A stretch of 64,000 bases of DNA from Haloarcula ordinaria (GTDB lineage Archaea; Halobacteriota; Halobacteria; Halobacteriales; Haloarculaceae): assembly GCF_029338275.1 (NCBI RefSeq), contig NZ_CP119789.1, positions 2,728,001 to 2,792,000 of the forward strand. The letters are read 5' to 3'. The notes beneath the pieces were generated by a model that worked only from the letters and a program-made list of their open reading frames with translations, was not told the origin of the DNA and did no database searches. Numbering within the stretch: the first letter of the stretch is position 1; each line of letters starts with the position of its first letter. Positions 35,845 through 44,037 of this stretch are shown here, one piece after another. A program made the position numbers and the translations under genes.

Positions 35845-36143
35845 TTCCCGTCCAGTCGTACCTCCTGCTCTCCGCGGCTGTGTTCTGCATCGGCCTCTTC
35901 GGTATCCTCACGCGCAAGAACGCGCTCATCTACCTGATGTCCGTCGAGCTGATGCTCAACGCGGCGAACATCAACTTCGTCGCGTTCTCCATCCAGCACG
36001 GGAACCTCACCGGCCAGGTGTTCACCCTCTTTACGATGGCGCTGGCGGCCGCCGAGGTCGCGGTCGGCATCGGCATCGTCCTGGTCCTGTACCGCAACTT
36101 CAGTGACGTGGACGTCACCGTTCCGACGACGATGAGGTGGTAA
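35841..36143 (+). CDS. nuoK: NADH-quinone oxidoreductase-like subunit K
   Basis: 100 residues with three helices. FGILTRKNALIYLMSVELML followed by NAANINFV is the ND4L/NuoK signature, carrying the conserved membrane Glu (SVELML). MALAAAEVAVGIGIVLVLYR is helix 3. The start overlaps nuoJ2 by 4 bp. Confidence 0.95.
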   Translation: MIPVQSYLLLSAAVFCIGLFGILTRKNALIYLMSVELMLNAANINFVAFSIQHGNLTGQVFTLFTMALAAAEVAVGIGIVLVLYRNFSDVDVTVPTTMRW

Positions 36144-36146
36144 CAG

Positions 36147-38240
36147 ATGTCTGCATTCACATACGCACCCGCGATCGTCCTGTTGCCGTTCGTATCGTTC
36201 CTCGTCGCGCTGTTCCTCGGCGACCGCATGCCGAAAGGCGGCGCGCTGGCCGGCATCGCCGCGACCGGCGGGTCGCTCCTGCTCTCCATCTGGGTCGCAC
36301 TCACCGTCGCCGGCGGCGGCGTGTACAACGAGTTCGTCTACACGTGGGTCGCCGGCATCGAGTCGGTGACACTGCGCTTCGGACTCCTGCTCGACCCGCT
36401 CTCCGCGCTCATGCTGCTCATCGTCACGCTCATCGCCTTCCTCGTCCACATCTTCTCGCTCGGGTACATGAACGACGAGGGCGAGACCGGCCTCCCGCGC
36501 TACTACGCCGGGCTGGGCCTGTTCACGGCGAGCATGCTCGGGTTCGTCGTCGCCAACAACCTCCTGATGGCGTTCATGTTCTTCGAGCTGGTGGGCCTGT
36601 GTTCCTACCTGCTCATCGGGTTCTGGTTCCGCGAGGACGGCCCGCCGAGCGCCGCGAAGAAGGCGTTCCTGGTCACCCGCTTCGGTGACTACTTCTTCCT
36701 CATCGGCGTCGTCGGCATCGTCGCCACCTTCGGCACGGGCCTCTTTGCCCCCATCACGCGGGGCGGCGAGGTCTCGGCCGCGAGCTTCCCGATGCTGGCG
36801 GAAGCCGCGATCACCGAGGGGGCCACCGAGGGCATCGCGATGCTCGACACCGTCGGCATGGCACCCCAGGCCTGGTTCACCGTCCTGGGACTGCTCGTGC
36901 TCGGCGGCGTCATCGGCAAGTCCGCGCAGTTCCCGCTGCACACTTGGCTCCCCGACGCGATGGAGGGCCCGACGCCGGTCTCCGCGCTCATCCACGCAGC
37001 GACGATGGTCGCGGCCGGCGTCTACCTCGTCGCGCGGATGTACGGGTTCTACGCCCTCTCGCCGACCGCGCTCGCGGTCATCGCGCTCGTCGGTGGGTTC
37101 ACGGCGCTGTTCGCCGCCACGATGGGCCTGGTCAAACAGGAGATCAAGCAGGTGCTGGCGTACTCCACCATCTCCCAGTACGGCTACATGATGCTCGCGC
37201 TGGGCTCCGGTGGCTACATCGCCGCGGTCTTCCACCTGACGACCCACGCCGTGTTCAAGGCGCTGCTGTTCCTCGGCGCGGGGTCGGTCATCATCGCCAT
37301 GCACCACAACGAGAACATGTGGGACATGGGCGGTCTGAAAGACAAGATGCCGGTGACCTACTACGCCTTCCTCTCCGGGTCGCTGGCGCTCGCCGGCATC
37401 CTGCCCTTCGCCGGCTTCTGGTCGAAAGACGAGGTGCTCTACGAGGCGCTCATCCACGGCCTCGGGAGCGAGGGCGGCCTCGCCACCTCGTACATCATCG
37501 CGTACGCGATGGGGCTCCTGGCCGTCTTCTTCACCGGCTTCTACACCTTCCGGATGGTGTTCCTCACCTTCCACGGCGAGCCGCGCACCGAGACGGCGCG
37601 TGACCCCCACGGCGTTCGCTGGAACGTCAAGGGGCCACTGGCCGTGCTCGGCGTGCTCGCCGCGACGGTCGGGTTCATCAACATGAAGCCCGTCGCGGAG
37701 CTGACCGGCGCGCACATCGACTTCCTGCACGCGTGGCTCGAAGGGCCCGAAGAGGGCGGGTGGCCGGCGCTGCTCGCGACCGACTCGGCCCACTACGGCG
37801 AACTGCTGCACGACGTCGCCGGCGTCGCCGCCGGCGAACCGCTCGGTGCCATCGGCACGCTGCTCGCATCGGCGGCGGTCTCCCTGGCGCTCGCCGTCGC
37901 CGGTGCCGGGTTCGCGACCGCGCTGTATCGCGGCCCGGACCCCGAGGAGCACACCGACAAGCTGGGCAGTCTGAAGACGCTATTCATGCACAACTACTAT
38001 CAAGACGAGTACCAGGTATGGCTCGCCACCGGGTTCACCTACCCGCTGGCCCGCGTGATGGACAAGTTCGACCAGGGCGTCGTCGACGGCGTCGTCAACG
38101 GCGTCTCCAGCGTGAGCCTGTTCAGCGGCCAGCGCGTCCGGCGCATCCAGTCGGGCGTCGTCAGTAACTACGCGATGCTGCTGACGCTGGGGCTGGTCTT
38201 GCTCCTTGCGGCCTTCGGTATCATCGGGGGGTGGTTCTGA
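36147..38240 (+). CDS. nuoL: NADH-quinone oxidoreductase-like subunit L
   Basis: 697 residues, antiporter-like ND5 subunit. The proton-channel motif is in FFELVGLCSYLLIGFWF (helix Glu) and GKSAQFPLHTWLPDAMEGPT (helix 7-8 lysine/His line), followed by VSALIHAATMVAAGVYLVAR. C-terminal lateral-helix region near residues 600-697 (DEYQVWLATGFTYPLARV). Distal proton-pumping unit of the membrane arm. Directly followed by nuoM with no spacer. Confidence 0.96.
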   Translation: MSAFTYAPAIVLLPFVSFLVALFLGDRMPKGGALAGIAATGGSLLLSIWVALTVAGGGVYNEFVYTWVAGIESVTLRFGLLLDPLSALMLLIVTLIAFLVHIFSLGYMNDEGETGLPRYYAGLGLFTASMLGFVVANNLLMAFMFFELVGLCSYLLIGFWFREDGPPSAAKKAFLVTRFGDYFFLIGVVGIVATFGTGLFAPITRGGEVSAASFPMLAEAAITEGATEGIAMLDTVGMAPQAWFTVLGLLVLGGVIGKSAQFPLHTWLPDAMEGPTPVSALIHAATMVAAGVYLVARMYGFYALSPTALAVIALVGGFTALFAATMGLVKQEIKQVLAYSTISQYGYMMLALGSGGYIAAVFHLTTHAVFKALLFLGAGSVIIAMHHNENMWDMGGLKDKMPVTYYAFLSGSLALAGILPFAGFWSKDEVLYEALIHGLGSEGGLATSYIIAYAMGLLAVFFTGFYTFRMVFLTFHGEPRTETARDPHGVRWNVKGPLAVLGVLAATVGFINMKPVAELTGAHIDFLHAWLEGPEEGGWPALLATDSAHYGELLHDVAGVAAGEPLGAIGTLLASAAVSLALAVAGAGFATALYRGPDPEEHTDKLGSLKTLFMHNYYQDEYQVWLATGFTYPLARVMDKFDQGVVDGVVNGVSSVSLFSGQRVRRIQSGVVSNYAMLLTLGLVLLLAAFGIIGGWF

Positions 38241-39776
38241 ATGCTGGTCGCCGTCCTCCTCGCGGTGACGCTGCTGGGCGCGGCCGTCGTCATGCTCTCG
38301 CCCGACCGGTACGCCGGCAAGCTCGCGGCCGCCATCAGTGCCGTCCCGGCGCTGCTGAGCGTCTACATGTACTGGGCGTACCTGACGCAGTTCGAGGGTA
38401 CCGGCAACGCACTGCTCCAGCCGGGCGACGTCGCCTTCGGCCAGCAGATTCCGTGGATCGACTTCGGTGGCCTGAGCATCTCGTACTACGTCGGCCTCGA
38501 CGGCGTCAGCATGCCGCTGCTCGCGCTGACGACCATCCTGACGACGCTGGCCATCGTCTCCGCGTGGACGCCAATCGACGACCGCCAGTCCCAGTTCTAC
38601 GGGCTGATGCTGTTCATGGAGACGAGCCTCATCGGCGTCTTTACCGCGCTCGACTTCTTCCTCTGGTTCGTCTTCTGGGAGGGCGTGCTCATCCCGATGT
38701 ACTTCCTCATCGGCGTCTGGGGCGGCCCGCGGCGCAAGTACGCCGCCATCAAGTTCTTCGTCTACACGAACGTGGCCTCGCTGGTCATGTTCGCGGGCCT
38801 GTTCGCGCTCGTGTTCTCGACGGACCTCACGTCGCTGGCCCTGCCGGCGATGGCCGAGGCGTTCCGCAACGCGTCGGGCCTGCCGACCATCGCCGGGTTC
38901 GGCCTGGCGACGATCTCGTTCGTCCTGATGTTCTTCGGCTTCGCGGTGAAGGTGCCAGTCTTCCCGTTCCACACCTGGCTCCCGGACGCCCACGTCGAGG
39001 CGCCGACACCGGTGTCGGTGATGCTGGCCGGCGTCCTCCTGAAAATGGGGACGTACGCCCTGCTGCGGTTCAACTTCACGATGCTGCCGGAGACGGCCCA
39101 GCAACTCGCCGTCCCGCTTGCCATCGTCGGCGTCGTCAGCGTCATCTACGGCGCGACGCTGGCGCTGGCCCAGCGTGACCTGAAACGCATCGTCGCGTAC
39201 TCCTCCATCTCCTCGATGGGCTACGTCATCCTCGGGCTGGTCGCCTTTACCCCCCACGGCATGGGCGGGGCGACCTTCCAGATGATCGCCCACGGCCTCA
39301 TCTCGGGGCTGATGTTCATGTCCGTCGGCGTTATCTACAACGTGACCCACACGCGGATGGTCGGGGACATGTCCGGCCTCGCGGACAAGATGCCATGGAC
39401 GGTCGGCATCTTCGTCTCGGCCGCCTTCGGCTACATGGGCCTGCCGCTCATGGCCGGCTTCGCCGCCGAGTTCCTCATCTTCCAGGGCGCGTTCGACGCC
39501 GCGACGCTCGGCAGTGCCGCGCCGGTGCTCACAGCGGCGGCGATGTTCGGCATCGTCATCGTCGCGGGCTACCTGCTGTGGGCCATGCAGCGCACCCTCT
39601 TCGGTGCGTTCGACTTAGAGACGGACTACACGGTGTCCGAAGCAGCGTTCCACGACGTCGCACCGCTGGCAGTCCTCCTGCTGCTGGTCATCGTGCTCGG
39701 CGTCAACCCCGACCTCTCCTACGAGATGATTCAGAACTCGATTCTCCCGGTGATAGACCTCGGAGGTGGTGCATAG
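38241..39776 (+). CDS. nuoM: NADH-quinone oxidoreductase-like subunit M
   Basis: 511 residues, antiporter-like ND4 subunit. Key stretches: FFLWFVFWEGVLIPMYFLIG (Glu of the proton path), KVPVFPFHTWLPDAHVEAPT and VSVMLAGVLLKMGTYALLRF (Lys), and KRIVAYSSISSMGYVILGL. The start is at the base after the nuoL stop and nuoN starts at the base after its own stop, so L-M-N are tightly coupled. Confidence 0.96.
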   Translation: MLVAVLLAVTLLGAAVVMLSPDRYAGKLAAAISAVPALLSVYMYWAYLTQFEGTGNALLQPGDVAFGQQIPWIDFGGLSISYYVGLDGVSMPLLALTTILTTLAIVSAWTPIDDRQSQFYGLMLFMETSLIGVFTALDFFLWFVFWEGVLIPMYFLIGVWGGPRRKYAAIKFFVYTNVASLVMFAGLFALVFSTDLTSLALPAMAEAFRNASGLPTIAGFGLATISFVLMFFGFAVKVPVFPFHTWLPDAHVEAPTPVSVMLAGVLLKMGTYALLRFNFTMLPETAQQLAVPLAIVGVVSVIYGATLALAQRDLKRIVAYSSISSMGYVILGLVAFTPHGMGGATFQMIAHGLISGLMFMSVGVIYNVTHTRMVGDMSGLADKMPWTVGIFVSAAFGYMGLPLMAGFAAEFLIFQGAFDAATLGSAAPVLTAAAMFGIVIVAGYLLWAMQRTLFGAFDLETDYTVSEAAFHDVAPLAVLLLLVIVLGVNPDLSYEMIQNSILPVIDLGGGA

Positions 39777-41366
39777 ATGGTGACACAGATGGCGGCACTG
39801 CAGATGTCGAGTCTGCCAGCGTGGACGTCGTTGGCGCCACCGCTGGCGCTCGCCGTGACCGCGCTCGTCCTCCTGCTGGTCGACAGCATCGACCCCGACA
39901 CGACCAACACGGGCCTGCTCGCAGGCGTCTCCGTCGTCGGCTCGCTGACCTCGCTGGCCTTTGCCGTCTGGTTCGTCGTCGGCGGCACGGGCATTCCCGC
40001 AAGTCAGGGCGGCCAGGGCACGCCGGTGCTGTTCAACGGCCAGCTGGTCGTCGACCAGCTCGCGCTGTTCTTCATGGTCATCGTCGGGAGCGTCACCGCA
40101 CTGGTGACCCTGGCGAGCTACGACTACGTGCGCGAACACAGCTACCAGGCCGAGTACTACTCGCTGGTGTTGCTCGCCGCGACCGGGATGTCGGTGCTCT
40201 CGGCGACGAATTCGCTCGCCTCGGCGTTCGTCGCCCTCGAGCTCGTCTCGCTGCCCTCCTACGCGCTCGTCGCGTTCCTGAAGAAGAACAAGGGCAGCGT
40301 CGAGGCGGCGCTGAAGTACTTCCTCATCGGCGCGGTCTCCTCGGCCGTCTTCGCCTACGGCATCTCGCTCGTGTACGCCGCGACCGGCGTCCTCCGGTTC
40401 GACGCCGTGGCGACGGCCATCGAGAGCGGCGTCCTGCAGACCGTCGTCGACGGGTCGGTGCAGGCACAAGCTGGGGAACCCAGCGTGCCGATGTCCATCC
40501 TCGGCGTCGGCATCCTGCTGGTCATCGGCGGCGTCGCGTTCAAGACCGCCGCCGTGCCGTTCCACTTCTGGGCGCCGGAGGCGTACGAGGGTGCACCCGC
40601 GCCCATCTCGGCGTTCCTCTCCTCGGCGTCGAAGGCCGCCGGCTTCGTGCTGGCGTTCCGCGTCTTCGCGACCGCGTTCCCCATCCAGACGCTCATCGCC
40701 GACGGCGGGGCCCTGAACTGGGTCGTCGCCTTCCAGGTGCTGGCAATCGCGACGATGTTCATCGGGAACTTCGCCGCGGCCACCCAGGAGTCGGTCAAGC
40801 GGATGCTGGCTTACTCCAGCGTCGGGCACGCCGGCTACGTCCTCATCGGGCTGGCGGCGCTATCCTCCTCGGGTGAGGGGCTGGCGTTCAGTCTCTCGGC
40901 CGGGATGGCCCACCTGCTCGTCTACGGCTTCATGAACACGGGCGCGTTCCTGTTCATCGCGCTGGCCGAGTACTGGGGCGTCGGCCGTCGCTTCGAGGAC
41001 TACAACGGCCTCGGCCGCGAGGCACCGCTGGCCTGCGCGGCGATGACGGTCTTCCTCTTCAGCCTGGCCGGCCTGCCCATCGGCGGCGGGTTCTTCTCGA
41101 AGTTCTACCTGTTCTCGGCGACGATGAACGTCGGCGCGTGGTCACTCGCGGCCGCCCTCGTCATCAACAGCGCGCTCTCCTTGTTCTACTACTCGCGGGT
41201 CGTCAAGGCGATGTGGATCGAGGAGCCGACCGGCGAGGACCGCGTCGAGTCGTACCCGACCGGGCTGTACACCGCCATCGTCGCGGCCGCCGTCGCGACG
41301 GTGCTGCTGGTGCCTGGCTTCGACTACGTCTCCAGCGTGGCCTTCCGCGCCGCCACGCTGCTGTAG
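39777..41366 (+). CDS. nuoN: NADH-quinone oxidoreductase-like subunit N
   Basis: 529 residues, antiporter-like ND2 subunit. Seen: SAFVALELVSLPSYALVAFL (Glu helix), KTAAVPFHFWAPEAYEGAPA, FLSSASKAAGFVLAFR (Lys) and KRMLAYSSVGHAGYVLIGL. Two further ATGs (39789, 39810) could serve as starts. Last gene of the operon; the next gene is convergent after 39 bp. Confidence 0.95.
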   Translation: MVTQMAALQMSSLPAWTSLAPPLALAVTALVLLLVDSIDPDTTNTGLLAGVSVVGSLTSLAFAVWFVVGGTGIPASQGGQGTPVLFNGQLVVDQLALFFMVIVGSVTALVTLASYDYVREHSYQAEYYSLVLLAATGMSVLSATNSLASAFVALELVSLPSYALVAFLKKNKGSVEAALKYFLIGAVSSAVFAYGISLVYAATGVLRFDAVATAIESGVLQTVVDGSVQAQAGEPSVPMSILGVGILLVIGGVAFKTAAVPFHFWAPEAYEGAPAPISAFLSSASKAAGFVLAFRVFATAFPIQTLIADGGALNWVVAFQVLAIATMFIGNFAAATQESVKRMLAYSSVGHAGYVLIGLAALSSSGEGLAFSLSAGMAHLLVYGFMNTGAFLFIALAEYWGVGRRFEDYNGLGREAPLACAAMTVFLFSLAGLPIGGGFFSKFYLFSATMNVGAWSLAAALVINSALSLFYYSRVVKAMWIEEPTGEDRVESYPTGLYTAIVAAAVATVLLVPGFDYVSSVAFRAATLL

Positions 41367-41405
41367 ACGCGACACCACATTTCGAGAGTCGCGGTCCGTC
41401 GTTCC

Positions 41406-42356
41406 TCAGGCCCGTTCGTAGACGACCACGCCACCCGTCTCGCGTCGCTCGACGCGGCCCCGTGCTTCCAGTACATCCAGATGTCCGACAGCCTCGCTCA
41501 TCCCCGAGAAGTACTCCGTGGCCGGGAGGTCGCCGAACAGGTCGGTCATCACCGCTGCCGGCGTCGTGGCTCCTTCGTCGACGATGTCCGCCACTTCGTC
41601 TGTCCGGCTCTCGTGGGCGGCGAGAATCTCGTCGATGCGGTCACGTGGCGACTCGACGGGCTCTCGGTGCCCGGTGAGAAACCGGTCGTGGCCCTGCTCG
41701 CGGAGCCACCGTAGCGAGTCATTGAACGCCGGGAGCACGCGGGGTCGCTGGCCGCCGCGGTCGACTGGTGGCAGGAGGAACGGGTTGGGCGTGATGTCGG
41801 CCAGAACGTTGTCGCCGACGATACCAGTGTCGTCGCCGTCGTCGTCGAAACTGAAGATAATCTCGCCGGCGGCGTGGCCAGTGACCTCGTCGACGGTGAG
41901 TCGTTCGTCGGCCACGGTGACGACGTCGCCGGCCGCGAGCTCGCGGTCCGTCGCGACGCTCTGGGCGTACGGCAGGAACGCCTCGGGCAGTTGCGTGACC
42001 GCCACCGCCGTCTCGCGGGAGATACCACACCGTTCGAAGAAGTCCGCGAAGTACTCCTGTTCGTAGTGGAGTCGAGCCGCGAAGTCGACCATGATGTCGG
42101 CCGCAGTACTGCTCGCGAGGACGCGCGCCCCGTTCGAACGCAGCCGCGCCGCCAGTCCGAAGTGGTCCGGGTGCGGGTGTGTCACCAGCACCTGTTCGAC
42201 GTCGCTTGGCGCGAGTTCGCGGGCCTCGAGGGCCTCGAGCAACCGTGCCCACGCCTCTTCGCTGTCCGGGCCCGGGTCGACGACGGTCCGACCCGCAACG
42301 TACGCGTTGACCGCGCCGACCTGGAACGGCGTCGGTATCGACACCCGTGTGAACAT
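41406..42356 (-). CDS. MBL-fold metallo-hydrolase
   Basis: 316 residues from the ATG at 42354-42356. QVLVTHPHPDHFGLAARLRS has the HxHxDH zinc motif. Further ligands: a His in VDEVTGHAAGEIIFS and an Asp in IVGDNVLADI. After the beta-lactamase-fold domain (~220 residues) a helical C-terminal part contains winged-helix-like ATEYFSGMSEAVGHLDVLEA. It resembles the LACTB2/glyoxalase II-like group; the substrate cannot be told. Divergent from the small gene at 42474. Confidence 0.82.
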   Translation of the reverse strand: MFTRVSIPTPFQVGAVNAYVAGRTVVDPGPDSEEAWARLLEALEARELAPSDVEQVLVTHPHPDHFGLAARLRSNGARVLASSTAADIMVDFAARLHYEQEYFADFFERCGISRETAVAVTQLPEAFLPYAQSVATDRELAAGDVVTVADERLTVDEVTGHAAGEIIFSFDDDGDDTGIVGDNVLADITPNPFLLPPVDRGGQRPRVLPAFNDSLRWLREQGHDRFLTGHREPVESPRDRIDEILAAHESRTDEVADIVDEGATTPAAVMTDLFGDLPATEYFSGMSEAVGHLDVLEARGRVERRETGGVVVYERA

Positions 42357-42442
42357 ACAGCCCCCTTCCCGCGCTCCCGGCAAAACAGTTGGTACCGCGG
42401 CCGGACATGCGTTCTTCCCAGCAGGTTCGGGACTGCCACAAA

Positions 42443-42451
42443 GGATATATT
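42443..42451 (+). promoter_or_regulatory. TATA box for the 42474 gene
   Basis: ggatatatt at 42443-42451 lies 22 bp before the ATG at 42474, so the transcript is probably leaderless, as is common in haloarchaea. Confidence 0.55.
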
Positions 42452-42473
42452 CGTCCTCGGCGTAAGGTCAAAT

Positions 42474-42743
42474 ATGAACAGGCACTTCGAAGACGCACGG
42501 TACTACCTCAAGCGCGCCGGCGAGACAGCGACGAAAGGGGTCAAGACCGAACTGGAACCCATCGAGCAGCGGTTCCGCGAACTGACTGGCAACGAGGAGG
42601 AACCCGAACCCAACCGCCTGGACCAGATCAAAGCCGACCTGAAAGAGCTCCAGGGCAAAGCCGAAGGTGAGGCTGCGAAAGCCATCGAGGACGCTCGCGA
42701 GAAGATCGAAGACTACCGCGGCACCGAACAGCAGGAAGCGTAG
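42474..42743 (+). CDS. DUF7553-like small helical protein
   Basis: 89 residues: MNRHFEDARYYLKRAGETAT, an EPIEQRFRELTG segment and a long charged helix (DQIKADLKELQGKAEGEAAK) continuing to REKIEDYRG. This is the haloarchaeal DUF7553-type protein, an all-helical, perhaps coiled-coil protein without known function, found near the chromosomal tRNA here. The TATA box 22 bp upstream fixes the start. Confidence 0.7.
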   Translation: MNRHFEDARYYLKRAGETATKGVKTELEPIEQRFRELTGNEEEPEPNRLDQIKADLKELQGKAEGEAAKAIEDAREKIEDYRGTEQQEA

Positions 42744-42791
42744 TCGGAAAGCAATTCTTAAGGTATCCCCTCCGATACCTTCTGGTGTCGC

Positions 42792-42866
42792 GGGTTGGTG
42801 ATCTAGTCCGGTTATGATACCTCCTTCACACGGAGGAAGTCGGCGGTTCGAATCCGCCCCGACCCA
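42792..42866 (+). tRNA. tRNA-Val (CAC anticodon), first copy
   Basis: A full cloverleaf of 75 nt: acceptor GGGTTGG with CCGACCC (one T-G), D-stem ATC/GAT, anticodon arm CCTCC-TTCACAC-GGAGG (anticodon CAC), T-arm GGCGG-TTCGAAT-CCGCC, discriminator A. GC-rich stems, like core haloarchaeal tRNAs. The second CAC copy lies 226 bp downstream. Confidence 0.95.
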
Positions 42867-42869
42867 CTA

Positions 42870-43052
42870 CTAATTGACACGTTTTTGAAGGTGCGCTATC
42901 TCCGGTACCGGAGGCTCTACGCCGCGAAATCCCGCCCGGCAGGCATCGCACCGATCTGCATTCGTGCAGTGAGTGAGCGCTGCTGTGTCGGACCGTAGGC
43001 ACGTCTCCCAAAACGGTTGAAGGAAACTTATCAATTGGGGGATCGAGAACAA
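42870..43052 (-). CDS. Possible Cys-rich micro-protein between two tRNAs
   Basis: A 60-residue frame with ALTHCTNADRCDACRAGFRG and an upstream Cys (WETCLRS). The CxxxxxCxxC spacing could be a zinc site, and the region has core-like base composition. The N-terminal part looks less convincing, so the start may be further in. No family recognised, and it could be chance in a GC-rich spacer. Confidence 0.25.
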   Translation of the reverse strand: MFSIPQLISFLQPFWETCLRSDTAALTHCTNADRCDACRAGFRGVEPPVPEIAHLQKRVN

Positions 43053-43092
43053 CCAGTCTGTTTAAGCAGTGACGCGAGCAAGGGTGTATGCA

Positions 43093-43167
43093 GGGCTGGT
43101 GGTCTAGTTCGGTTATGACGGTTCCTTCACACGGAACAGGTCCCAAGTTCAAATCTTGGCCAGCCCA
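43093..43167 (+). tRNA. tRNA-Val (CAC anticodon), second, diverged copy
   Basis: 75 nt: acceptor GGGCTGG with CCAGCCC (perfect), D-stem GTC/GAC, anticodon arm GTTCC-TTCACAC-GGAAC (again CAC), T-arm CCAAG-TTCAAAT-CTTGG, discriminator A. All canonical positions are kept, so it should be functional. It differs from the first copy in many stem pairs by compensated changes. A gtttaag promoter-like stretch lies ~30 bp upstream. The AT-richer island starts directly after it. Confidence 0.93.
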
Positions 43168-43193
43168 CTTCTATGGTGATTTCAGAGACAGAC

Positions 43194-43472
43194 TCAAGAA
43201 TCACTCTCTCGTCGCTGCTTCCTTTCACACCACTCAAAGAGGTCTTGACGTAGATCATCCTCTGTCTCTCCGAACAAACTACCGAGGCGATACCCGAGAT
43301 TATCCCACGTCAATTCCTCTGGTGGGGGCCCTTCCGAGTATTTTGAAGAAGCGTCGCTTTCATTGAGGTCTTTCACAGCAGCTGTCCATCCTCGTTTGAA
43401 TGCACCTTGTCGGTCGCTACCGGGATTTTCCTGTCTTATATCTCCTATTGGGATCGTTGGATCATTCGGCAT
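43194..43472 (-). CDS. Small conserved haloarchaeal-type protein in the island
   Basis: 92 residues ending ELTWDNLGYRLGSLFGETED and DLFEWCERKQRR. The W-x-N-L-GYRLG-x-LFG block looks conserved (I recall similar short proteins in halophile islands), but no function is known. It is the last gene in line with the nuclease-AAA-zinc ribbon operon, 31 bp after the preceding gene, and may or may not be part of it. Confidence 0.5.
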   Translation of the reverse strand: MPNDPTIPIGDIRQENPGSDRQGAFKRGWTAAVKDLNESDASSKYSEGPPPEELTWDNLGYRLGSLFGETEDDLRQDLFEWCERKQRRESDS

Positions 43473-43503
43473 TAGCAGTGTCTTGTCATCGAGTATTTAA
43501 AAA

Positions 43504-44034
43504 TCACACAGGCAGATTACATTCTTCCCACTGGTCAAGCCAAATCCACTGGTTACATCCTCTGCAAATAGCTCTAGTCCGGTCAGCCACGACCATCGAC
43601 TCACAGATGGGGCACTCACCAAGAATCTGGGTTAAATCTATTTCATAACTTGACGCGGCTTCTGCTTCTGTTTCGACACAGCTTGTGTGCGCTTCAATGT
43701 GAGGCCAGAGATCTACTACGTGGACCGTCGAGAGAATCGTTGAGCCTGCCGCGGAGATCTTCTGAACAGGGCGACTGTGGGGGGACGATGGGCAAGTAAT
43801 GAACGGAGTGTTTGGTTCCTTGGCTGCGGTAATCGTATATTCCGTCCCGTTACCCGACAGGGTGATTCGCTGTACGGTTTCTCCATCGTCGCGCTGGACT
43901 ACGTTACGGACTGTTAGCGGTTGCTCACGGTGATTGATCAGGACATCATCACCGGATCTGAGGACCTGTATTGTCTTCCAACATTCCTCTGGCGACTGAC
44001 CCAGCTCGTCGTCAAACGGTGATTCAGAGGCCAT
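43504..44034 (-). CDS. Hypothetical protein with C-terminal zinc ribbon
   Basis: 176 residues. The N-terminal part is beta-rich (VLRSGDDVLINHREQPLTVR, VQRITLSGNGTEYTITA), and residues ~142-164 form a zinc ribbon, CPICESMVVADRTRAICRGC. Three bases separate its ATG from the stop of the AAA ATPase gene, so both come from one message. Its job is presumably tied to the ATPase, for example substrate or nucleic acid recognition, but this rests on context only. Confidence 0.6.
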   Translation of the reverse strand: MASESPFDDELGQSPEECWKTIQVLRSGDDVLINHREQPLTVRNVVQRDDGETVQRITLSGNGTEYTITAAKEPNTPFITCPSSPHSRPVQKISAAGSTILSTVHVVDLWPHIEAHTSCVETEAEAASSYEIDLTQILGECPICESMVVADRTRAICRGCNQWIWLDQWEECNLPV

Positions 44035-44037
44035 TCG

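Noticed and set aside
35406..37952. 848-codon minus-strand frame across nuoJ-nuoL
   Set aside because: Charged low-complexity shadow of clear complex I genes.
42826..43152. Minus-strand frame ending GRGGFEPPTSSV
   Set aside because: Such GxGFEPP endings are the familiar mistranslation of tRNA genes; it crosses tRNA-Val(CAC).
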